Assembly: GCA_027080245.1 (NCBI GenBank)
Contig: JALWSN010000567.1
Location: 1 to 11,064 of the forward strand
Direction: 5' to 3'
Length of the DNA stretch: 11,064 bases
DNA from: Ignavibacteriales bacterium
GTDB lineage: Bacteria > Bacteroidota > Ignavibacteria > Ignavibacteriales > Melioribacteraceae
Made by a program: the position numbers and the translations under genes. The notes under the pieces were generated by a model. It was not told the origin of the DNA. It saw only the letters and a list, made by a program, of their open reading frames with translations, and made no database searches. This document shows positions 5,735 through 11,064 of the stretch, one piece after another. Numbering within the stretch: position 1 is the first letter of the stretch; each line of letters starts with the position of its first letter.

Positions 5735-6262
5735 TTAAAACTTTCCGCGTTTTAGTTTGTCCAGTACTTTGTAAGTAATGTCGTATTTATCCTCGGCGTA
5801 AAGCAAAAGAACGTCGCCGCTTTTGTCGAATACAAAGTTCATCTTTTCTTCTTTCGCAACGGCTTTTATTGCCTTAAGAATTTTTTCTTTCACTGGTCCT
5901 AAAAGTTCTTCCTGCTTTTTGTAATATTCGCCGTCCGGCTGTCCAAATTTTTTCTGCCTGTAATCGTTAATTTTTTGGTCGAGCGCAACAAGCTGTTGTT
6001 GAACTTCCTTTTGTTTTTCCGGGGTCATCGTAGCGCCTTGCTGTTGGAATTGCGCGTATTTGTTTTGCAGCTCTTTGCTCATGCTGTCAATTTTCGATTG
6101 CCATTTTTTAGCCAGCGCGTCCAAATCGCTTTGGGCTTTAATAGCTTCGGAATATTGAAGCAATATTTGTTGCGAGTTAACGTAACCGATTTTTAAGCGG
6201 GACTGAGCCATTAATGCAGTTGTTAAAAAGAATCCTACTAATATTAAAGTTAACTTTTTCAC
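5735..6262 (-). CDS. skp: Skp/OmpH-family periplasmic chaperone, first copy
   Basis: This is the first of two tandem Skp-like chaperones for outer-membrane proteins, placed directly after bamA, whose substrates it would deliver. The 175 residues have a signal peptide (MKKLTLILVG, likely cut after LMA), the LKIGYVNSQQIL strand, a glutamine- and lysine-rich helical tentacle region (about 40-130), and a C-terminal FVFDKSGDVLLLYAEDKYDIT block shared with the second copy. The start is GTG (6262-6260), supported by AGAGG six nucleotides upstream, and the gap to bamA is 38 nt. The central helices differ from those of the second copy more than the C-terminal block does, so the two may prefer different clients (inference). 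Confidence 0.88.
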   Translation of the reverse strand: MKKLTLILVGFFLTTALMAQSRLKIGYVNSQQILLQYSEAIKAQSDLDALAKKWQSKIDSMSKELQNKYAQFQQQGATMTPEKQKEVQQQLVALDQKINDYRQKKFGQPDGEYYKKQEELLGPVKEKILKAIKAVAKEEKMNFVFDKSGDVLLLYAEDKYDITYKVLDKLKRGKF

Positions 6263-6300
6263 TTTTTACCTCTTGTTTTTATTTGTTAAAAAAACTTGCG

Positions 6301-8793
6301 TTACATTCCTTTCCCAAACTGGAAGTGGAAAAGCCACTTGGGGTCTTTCCCGTCTACGCTACGGCGGTCGAAACCGTAACCGAAATCGAACCCGATTAAA
6401 CCTATTGGGTTGATTAAAATTCTTGCTCCAACTCCTACGGATTTTTTAAGGTCGAACGGATTGGTCTGGGGCAAGTCGTAAAACACGTTGCCCGCTTCGG
6501 CAAAGACAAGAAAATAAATTGGCATTGGTTCCAACGTAGCCGCCGCCCTGAGTTCCACGGTAAACTTTTCCATTACTCTGCCGCCGATAACGTCGCCGTT
6601 GCTGTTGCGCGGACCCACCGTGCGGTCGTCGTAGCCTCGCAATGGAGTGGTAGCAATAATTAAACCGTTGCCGCCCATGAAGTAATATTCAAAGGGGTTG
6701 ATTGGTGTTCCCGCCTTAAGCTCGTGAATGTAACCGAGAGAAAATCCTGTGTACAAGGCTAACCTGTCCGTGTTCAAGAGCCGTTTGTAATAATCCATAC
6801 TGAAATCTATCTTGTAATAATCCACGTTCCCCGGCAGGAAAGGACCGCCAGAGAGTTCGGAATTCAAAGAGAACTTCGAACCGCGGGAAGGGAAAATCGG
6901 ATTGTCGATATCGGTTCTTGTAAGCGTAAACCCAAGCGTGTATTGCCTTGAAAGCCCCTCGGCGTAAAAGTTTCTGCCGTCGATGATGTCGTTGTACTGG
7001 AAGCGCGCAAGCCCTTGAATGTAAAAGAAATCGTCGGGCCACTTAAGTCTGCGCCCAACTTTTACCGTTCCGCCCGTTTGGCGCAAATCGTAAAAGTAGC
7101 GCTGGCGCGTATCGAAAACTTCGAAGCCAATTAGCGTTGGCGTGTCCATGAACCACGGCTCGGTGAAACCTAACGTAAGCGTTCTGTAGAAATTGCCCAC
7201 GCCAAATTGCCAGTTAAAATTAAGGATTTGTCCGCCGCCCATTTTAAATGGGTGAGCCATCGAAAAATTCGTTAACGTTACGCCTATTGAACCGCTAAAA
7301 CCAAAGCTGCCTGAGTAGCCAATCGAGGCGTTCAGGTAATCGCTCGATTTTTCTTCCACTTTGTAAATCAAATTTACAGTGCTGTCGTTTGCCGGGCGGT
7401 AATCTATTCCTTTCTGGTAAAGTTTTTCCACGTTGAAATATTTCAAGTTCGCCAGTTGCTGAATGCTTCGGAAAATGTCCCGCCTGTTAAAGTAGCTGCC
7501 GGGAATTGTGTAAAGCTCGCGGCGTATTACTTTGTCCTCCGTTTTGTCGTTGCCGGAAATCATCACCTCGCCAATCTTAAAACGCCTTCCTTCCGTAATT
7601 TTAATGTAGATGTCCAGCGAATCTTTAGCCACCACTTTTTCCGTTGGCTCAAGCCTGAAGCCAAGGTAACCGTTGTTCTGGTAAAGGGAAGAGACGTCGT
7701 TTTGATTTTTATTGAAGTGAAGATTCTCGTTAAACTTTTCGTAGTTAAAAATGTCGCCTTTCTTAAATCCAAGCCTCTTGGTCAGAACGTCGTCCGGGTA
7801 AACTGTGTTGCCTTCCCAAATAATGTTACGCACTTTGTACTGCGGTCCTTCGTAAACGCTGATGAGAATGTTTAATTTCTTTCTGTCCTTTGAGTAAGTG
7901 AGAGTATCGCCTAAAATCACAAAATCGCGGTAGCCGTTTTTCCAGTAAAACTTTCTCAACGCTTCCTTGTCTTTTTCGAAATCGTCCTTTTTGAATTTTG
8001 CACTGCTCCAGAATTTCCACCATTTTGCTTCTTCCGTATTGTCGAATTGGGACTTAAGTTTGTCGTCGTCGAAGGCTTTGTTTCCAATGAATTCAATGTG
8101 ATTAACCTTAACCTGCTCCCCTTCCTTAATTCTGAAAAGGAGCAAAATTCTTTTCCGGATTTTCCCTATTAAATTGGATTTGTATTTGGGATTGTAATCG
8201 TACTCGGTGGAGTATTCGTCGGAAAAATCTTTTTTATTCCGCCAAGTAACTTTTATTTTGTTTTTTGAAGTGTCGGCTTTTTCGAACACGAACTCAACCG
8301 GATTAACTTTTGCGTTCAGGTAGCCGTCGTCGTAATAAAGTTTTAGGATTTTATTTTTAACCGAGTAAACATCCTGCGGTTTAAGAATTTGCCCACGAAC
8401 AAACGAAATTTTCTCCTTGATGTCGTCGGTGGAAATTTCATCGTTGCCTTCAACTTCCGCCTTTTCAATTCTGGGATATTCTCTTACTTTAATTAAAAGG
8501 AAAATGCCGTCGCCAATTTTCTTTTCGGCTATCAGGCGAATGTCCGAAAAGATATTTAAGCTCCAGAGTCGTTTAATGGCGTTAATGGTCTTATCGCCGG
8601 GAATTTTAATTTCGTCTCCAACGTGAATTCCCGAGTTTGCAATAATCGTGGCGGGGTCTGCCGACGAGCTTCCTTCCACCCTAATGCCTAACACTTTGTA
8701 GACCACCTGCTTGTTCTGAGCAAAATTAGTTGCGGAAATTAAAATTGAGGCAACAATAACAAAATTAGCGAGTCTTTTCGAAAAGCTCTTCAT
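6301..8793 (-). CDS. bamA: BamA, outer-membrane protein assembly factor (Omp85)
   Basis: BamA is the outer-membrane channel that folds and inserts beta-barrel proteins. The 830 residues begin with a signal peptide (MKSFSKR, hydrophobic core, cut near NFA). Five POTRA domains follow, at about 30-105, 106-220, 228-315, 318-401 and 404-480, then the 16-strand barrel from about 483. The barrel has TEPWF near 545 and the lid-loop motif LRGYDD near 718. It ends in an aromatic strand (LFHFQF), as expected for a barrel recognised by its own machinery. POTRA2 carries an extra stretch of about 38 residues before its last strand. Start 8793 is preferred to an in-frame 8844, because the earlier one would bury the signal peptide behind 17 polar residues; ATG 8799 is also possible. 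The gene overlaps the end of uppS by about 29 nt. Confidence 0.96.
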   Translation of the reverse strand: MKSFSKRLANFVIVASILISATNFAQNKQVVYKVLGIRVEGSSSADPATIIANSGIHVGDEIKIPGDKTINAIKRLWSLNIFSDIRLIAEKKIGDGIFLLIKVREYPRIEKAEVEGNDEISTDDIKEKISFVRGQILKPQDVYSVKNKILKLYYDDGYLNAKVNPVEFVFEKADTSKNKIKVTWRNKKDFSDEYSTEYDYNPKYKSNLIGKIRKRILLLFRIKEGEQVKVNHIEFIGNKAFDDDKLKSQFDNTEEAKWWKFWSSAKFKKDDFEKDKEALRKFYWKNGYRDFVILGDTLTYSKDRKKLNILISVYEGPQYKVRNIIWEGNTVYPDDVLTKRLGFKKGDIFNYEKFNENLHFNKNQNDVSSLYQNNGYLGFRLEPTEKVVAKDSLDIYIKITEGRRFKIGEVMISGNDKTEDKVIRRELYTIPGSYFNRRDIFRSIQQLANLKYFNVEKLYQKGIDYRPANDSTVNLIYKVEEKSSDYLNASIGYSGSFGFSGSIGVTLTNFSMAHPFKMGGGQILNFNWQFGVGNFYRTLTLGFTEPWFMDTPTLIGFEVFDTRQRYFYDLRQTGGTVKVGRRLKWPDDFFYIQGLARFQYNDIIDGRNFYAEGLSRQYTLGFTLTRTDIDNPIFPSRGSKFSLNSELSGGPFLPGNVDYYKIDFSMDYYKRLLNTDRLALYTGFSLGYIHELKAGTPINPFEYYFMGGNGLIIATTPLRGYDDRTVGPRNSNGDVIGGRVMEKFTVELRAAATLEPMPIYFLVFAEAGNVFYDLPQTNPFDLKKSVGVGARILINPIGLIGFDFGYGFDRRSVDGKDPKWLFHFQFGKGM

Positions 8794-9580
8794 TAACATC
8801 TTTAGATTCTTTGAATTTTCTAATTTGTTCGCTGATAAGTCCAAATCTTCTCTCTCTCTTTTGGTAATTCTCGATGGCTAACAATAAGTTTCTGTAGGAA
8901 AAATTAGGCCAGAGCGTTTTAGTAACGTAAATCTCGGAATACGCAGCCTGCCAGAGCAAGTAATTGCTTATTCTGAATTCTCCGCCGCTTCTGATTAATA
9001 AATCGGGGTCGGGCATATTGGCGGTTTGCAAGAAATTAGAAAAAAGCAATTCGTCAATCTCGTCAGGCAGAATTTCCCCCGCGCTAACTTTTTGGGCGAT
9101 TGTCTTAACCGCTTGCAAAATCTCCCACCTGCCGCTGTAACTTAAAGCTAACGTCAGCGTCAATTTTGTGTTGTTTTTGGTGATGTTCTTAGCGTCCTCA
9201 AGCTCTTTTTGAACCACGAAAGGCAGCTGAGAAACGTCGCCAATGGAAGTAATTTTAACATTGTTCTTGTGTAGCTCGTTCGTTTCCGTTTGCAAAGTTT
9301 TTACAATCAATCTCATTAGCATCGAAACTTCGTCTTTAGGACGTTTCCAGTTCTCCGTGGAAAACGTGTAGAGAGTAAGGTACTTAACTCCAAGCTCTCC
9401 ACAAAGTTTCACAACCTTTCTAACCGATTCCACACCTCGTCTGTGACCTGCAATCCTCGGTAGTCCTTTTCGCTTTGCCCAGCGGCCGTTCCCATCCATT
9501 ATTATCGCAATGTGAGCGGGTATTTCGCCGCGGGACATTACTTGTTTGAATAATTTACTTTCTTCTTTGTTAAACTTCAA
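8765..9580 (-). CDS. uppS: Undecaprenyl diphosphate synthase UppS
   Basis: UppS condenses isopentenyl diphosphate onto farnesyl diphosphate in cis to give the C55 carrier used for peptidoglycan and surface polysaccharides; it is cytoplasmic, facing the membrane. Motifs in order (271-residue numbering): IIMDGNGRWA with catalytic D29, AGHRRG (about 44-49), FSTENWKRP (about 73-81), LSYSGRW near 147, RSGGEFRISN (about 197-206) and RERRFG near 242. The start is uncertain. TTG 9580 gives about 20 residues before IPAHIAIIMD, close to Chlorobi homologues. ATG 9538 gives only six, and TTG 9643 adds a hydrophobic leader unlike the family. It is the first gene of the cluster and overlaps bamA. Confidence 0.94.
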   Translation of the reverse strand: MKFNKEESKLFKQVMSRGEIPAHIAIIMDGNGRWAKRKGLPRIAGHRRGVESVRKVVKLCGELGVKYLTLYTFSTENWKRPKDEVSMLMRLIVKTLQTETNELHKNNVKITSIGDVSQLPFVVQKELEDAKNITKNNTKLTLTLALSYSGRWEILQAVKTIAQKVSAGEILPDEIDELLFSNFLQTANMPDPDLLIRSGGEFRISNYLLWQAAYSEIYVTKTLWPNFSYRNLLLAIENYQKRERRFGLISEQIRKFKESKDVNEELFEKTR

Positions 9581-9614
9581 ACCGATTTTCCATGAAATTT
9601 TAAATAGACCTACT

Positions 9615-9643
9615 AAAATAAAGGCGCAAGTTCTAAATATCAA
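9615..9643 (-). promoter_or_regulatory. Possible promoter for the operon
   Basis: On the minus strand TTGATA (9643-9638) and TATTTT (9620-9615) are spaced 17 nt apart, resembling a housekeeping -35/-10 pair. A start near 9608 would fit translation from TTG 9580. The -10 match is weak, and organisms of this group often use other consensus boxes. Confidence 0.25.
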
Positions 9644-9799
9644 GGAAGATAATTGCGCTAATTCCTTTATTCTTAAAATACTTAAGCAAAATTGGCGGCA
9701 ATTTGGATCCTATTTTTTCAAACTGATTTTGCTTTAACAATCTAAAGCAGCATTTGTGCCGATAATCTTAATGATTGTTTTAAAGGAAAGTTAAGCTAC

Positions 9800-9827
9800 C
9801 CGTAAAAGCTCCCGCTTTTGTTAACGG
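9800..9827. repeat. Hairpin AAAAGC/GCTTTT with outer CCGT/ACGG
   Basis: A perfect 6-bp stem around TCCC (GGGA, a GNRA form, on the minus strand) is extended by CCGT/ACGG across a one-sided 4-nt bulge. On the minus strand it lies upstream of uppS and could be a leader structure or a terminator-like element. It is also within the reach of chance in AT-rich DNA. Confidence 0.35.
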
Positions 9828-9962
9828 ACTGAATCTCTTTAATTAAAAATTCTTCAAGATTCAGAAGTTACCTGTAAAAAACTTTTTAATTCATTCTCAC
9901 ACAACTGTTCGGAATTAATTGACTTACAATGCATTTTGAGCTGAAACGCATTACTAATTATT

Positions 9963-10010
9963 AAACCCACCCCAACCCAAACCTTTCCCCTACAGGAGTG
10001 GAAGGACCTA
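9963..10010. repeat. Decayed C-rich palindromic unit
   Basis: A run of CCCACCCCAACCCAAACC leads into an imperfect hairpin (CCTTTCC...GGAAGG). This is the same arrangement, C-rich lead then hairpin, as at the start of the 97-bp repeats. It looks like an old member of that family. Confidence 0.4.
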
Positions 10011-10188
10011 CGTAACCAATATTTTCGCTAATGTTAATGGAATTGGGTGAAGATAAACACCGATTGAACGGGCGTTGATTTCAAAGCTTAGAACTGATTT
10101 ACTCCAAAACCCTTCCTCTAAAATTACTTTAGATAAAAGTAAAATGAGTAATAATTAACTTTAATTCTTGATTTAATCTGTGGTTAAC

Positions 10189-10223
10189 AAGGCAAAAGTA
10201 AAAATTCAAAAGGCAAAAGTATT
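10189..10223. repeat. Heptamer array, five units
   Basis: AAGGCAA, AAGTAAA, AATTCAA, AAGGCAA and AAGTATT run in strict 7-nt register; the longer AAGGCAAAAGT motif recurs after exactly 21 nt. Minus-strand frames crossing it give a low-complexity Leu/Phe tail. Confidence 0.6.
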
Positions 10224-10391
10224 TCGGTTTGGAATTTTCTTTCTCCTTTAATTTCTTCTTCGCTGGACCTCTTAGGAATGTCATTATCTTTTTTAGAACA
10301 CAAAAAATCAACGTTAACCTTGAGAAAATTAAAAGAGCTAAAATCGATGGAAATATTGTGCTTTTTTAGATATTTATTCAATTTGTTTCAC

Positions 10392-10506
10392 AGAACTCAA
10401 CCCCCAAACCCCCTTCTCTTTCAAAGAGAAGGGGGCTTTTAAATTGGTCACTCTTTTGAAGTTCTCCCTCCTCTTTGCAAGAGGAGGGCCGGGGTGGAGT
10501 TGGGGA
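10392..10506. repeat. BIME-like double palindrome, copy A
   Basis: The first 97 bases (to 10488) are identical to 10965-11061. They contain a hairpin of two 13-nt arms (409-421 and 423-435 past 10000, CCCCCTTCTCTTT type) and a second with 10-bp arms (10466-10475, 10479-10488) around TGC. The C-rich lead (CAACCCCCAAACC) is mirrored by the G-rich tail (GGGGTGGAGTTGGGG, to 10505), so the whole is two palindromic units facing each other across a spacer of about 30 nt. The first hairpin is followed by CTTTT and could stop transcription. Confidence 0.85.
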
Positions 10507-10541
10507 AAGTCTTAAGGAATAAGTCTTAAGCAATAAGCCAC
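10507..10541. repeat. Heptamer array, five units (inverted match to 834-938)
   Basis: AAGTCTT, AAGGAAT, AAGTCTT, AAGCAAT and AAGCCAC run in exact 7-nt register. It contains the 17-bp exact reverse complement (10508-10524) of 854-870 and starts directly at the edge of copy A. Confidence 0.7.
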
Positions 10542-10548
10542 TGACATT

Positions 10549-10596
10549 CCCTTTGAACCTCTGAGCCTTTAAACCTCTTAACCTCTTCGCCTTTCT
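10549..10596 (-). repeat. Octamer array, six units (inverted match to 704-743)
   Basis: CCCTTTGA, ACCTCTGA, GCCTTTAA, ACCTCTTA, ACCTCTTC and GCCTTTCT run in strict 8-nt register. Read on the minus strand the units resemble the GGTTAAAA series of the left flank. Confidence 0.7.
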
Positions 10597-10620
10597 CTAA
10601 TTTACAAACCTAATTGTGCC

Positions 10621-10633
10621 GTTCCTACGGAAC
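10621..10633. repeat. CC-TAC-GG hairpin
   Basis: GTTCC and GGAAC pair perfectly around TAC. It belongs to the CC-NNN-GG family, with arms unlike the other members. Confidence 0.5.
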
Positions 10634-10659
10634 TTACTCTAACTTTTTTGTCGTTTTAG

Positions 10660-10714
10660 CTACAAAGGTTGCATCCCTACGGGACTGAGCCCCAGCGGGA
10701 CGGCAGCTTTGTAG
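10660..10714. repeat. Branched palindrome: 8-bp outer stem with two inner hairpins
   Basis: CTACAAAG (10660-10667) pairs perfectly with CTTTGTAG (10707-10714), and TGC (10670-10672) with GCA (10703-10705). Inside are TCCC-TAC-GGGA (10674-10684) and CCC-AGC-GGG (10691-10699). An alternative fold pairs TCCC at 10674 with GGGA at 10697 around GGG/CCC, so two mutually exclusive inner structures are possible. Confidence 0.6.
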
Positions 10715-10740
10715 AAAATAAAACCACAACAAAAAATAGA

Positions 10741-10753
10741 GCTCCGGAGGAGC
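10741..10753. repeat. CC-GGA-GG hairpin
   Basis: GCTCC and GGAGC pair perfectly around GGA. GGAACTT follows soon after, as it does after the hairpin at 10621-10633, hinting at a shared flank. Confidence 0.5.
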
Positions 10754-10765
10754 GGAACTTTACAA

Positions 10766-10797
10766 GGATGACTGGATAAATGCATTGATGGATGGTC
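10766..10797 (-). repeat. Octamer array, four units (inverted ATCCA type)
   Basis: GGATGACT, GGATAAAT, GCATTGAT and GGATGGTC run in 8-nt register. On the minus strand these become ATCC-type units matching 624-655, and the array abuts the 27-bp inverted repeat just as on the left. Confidence 0.65.
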
Positions 10798-10815
10798 TAC
10801 ATTCTTCACGATTTT
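10789..10815 (-). repeat. Right copy of 27-bp exact inverted repeat
   Basis: Exact reverse complement of 602-628. Together with the adjacent octamer array it forms the outer edge of the inverted mosaic flanking the operon. Confidence 0.85.
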
Positions 10816-10964
10816 TTCTGGATTCATTAAAATTGTCAGTTGTCGTTAGCACACGGCTTTAGGAAACTTAATGGAACATTCATGGAATGCGCCCAATAAA
10901 CTGAAATTTCCCAAAACATTTCCAATAGGTTTCCAAGCAACAACAAGCACGAAATTTATTCTGA

Positions 10965-11064
10965 AGAACTCAACCCCCAAACCCCCTTCTCTTTCAAAGA
11001 GAAGGGGGCTTTTAAATTGGTCACTCTTTTGAAGTTCTCCCTCCTCTTTGCAAGAGGAGGGAGA
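10965..11064. repeat. BIME-like double palindrome, copy B (runs off the window)
   Basis: Bases 10965-11061 are identical to 10392-10488, giving a direct repeat 573 bp apart. Identity stops after the second hairpin (GA here, CC in copy A), so the G-rich tail of copy A is not confirmed before the window ends. The stretch between the right 27-bp repeat and this copy (10816-10964) shows nothing I recognise. Confidence 0.85.

Larger units (their letters stand above)
9644..10391. other. Non-coding upstream region
   Basis: About 750 AT-rich bases upstream of uppS with no convincing gene. It holds a hairpin (9800-9827), a decayed C-rich palindromic unit (9963-10010) and a heptamer array (10189-10223). 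Minus-strand frames at 10129-10381 have no start context and end in the heptamer array. The true operon promoter may lie here. Confidence 0.6.

Noticed and set aside
6716..8023. Minus- and plus-strand frames of 64-139 codons within bamA
   Set aside because: They overlap the BamA reading frame, whose POTRA and barrel motifs are unmistakable; no independent evidence.
8794..8844. Longer BamA starting at 8844
   Set aside because: It places 17 polar residues before the signal peptide and deepens the overlap with uppS to 80 nt.
10129..10381. Two overlapping 60-65 codon minus-strand frames
   Set aside because: The first part of the longer one looks mildly protein-like, but it starts with TTG without a ribosome binding site and ends in a Leu/Phe tail that is just the heptamer array. 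I could not support a gene.
10660..10714. tRNA or tRNA-like gene suggested by the branched shape
   Set aside because: Too short, only two inner arms, and no T-loop GTTCRA or anticodon arm signature.

Overview
The window looks like a chromosomal piece of a moderately AT-rich, Gram-negative bacterium of the Bacteroidota/Chlorobiota/Ignavibacteriota assemblage. The evidence is a fused LpxC-FabZ protein, two tandem Skp/OmpH-like genes behind bamA, and intergenic regions built from heptamer/octamer arrays and palindromes. The exact lineage cannot be fixed by eye.

Centre (about 922-9580): eight genes, all on the minus strand, in the order uppS - bamA - skp1 - skp2 - lpxD - lpxC/fabZ - lpxA - lipM/lplA-like ligase. 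UppS makes the undecaprenyl carrier lipid precursor. BamA inserts outer-membrane proteins, with the two Skp-like proteins as periplasmic chaperones. LpxA, LpxC and LpxD catalyse the first steps of lipid A synthesis, and FabZ supplies 3-hydroxyacyl-ACP metabolism to the same pathway. The last gene is a lipoate/octanoate transferase-family enzyme. Junctions are tight: uppS/bamA overlap, skp2/lpxD abut or overlap by 4 nt, lpxD/lpxC-fabZ have no gap, and lpxC-fabZ/lpxA overlap by 8 nt. The one real break is a 278-nt gap between the two skp genes, which carries a REP-like hairpin. Compared with the E. coli dxr-uppS-cdsA-rseP-bamA-skp-lpxD-fabZ-lpxA-lpxB order, cdsA, rseP and lpxB are absent here.

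Left flank (1-921) and right flank (9581-11064): I find no convincing gene in either. Both are mosaics of (i) degenerate tandem arrays with an exact 7-nt or 8-nt period, (ii) small CC-NNN-GG hairpins whose arms differ in sequence but stay complementary, and (iii) on the right, two copies of a 97-bp perfect repeat, each holding two long hairpins (BIME-like). The left 602-938 and right 10507-10815 blocks carry the same modules in the same order but inverted, including a 27-bp and a 17-bp exact inverted match. The envelope operon is therefore bracketed by an imperfect inverted repeat about 9.5 kb apart.

I see no defence system, CRISPR array, tRNA, rRNA or intact transposase. The gene content is ordinary; the unusual material is the structured repeats in the flanks.
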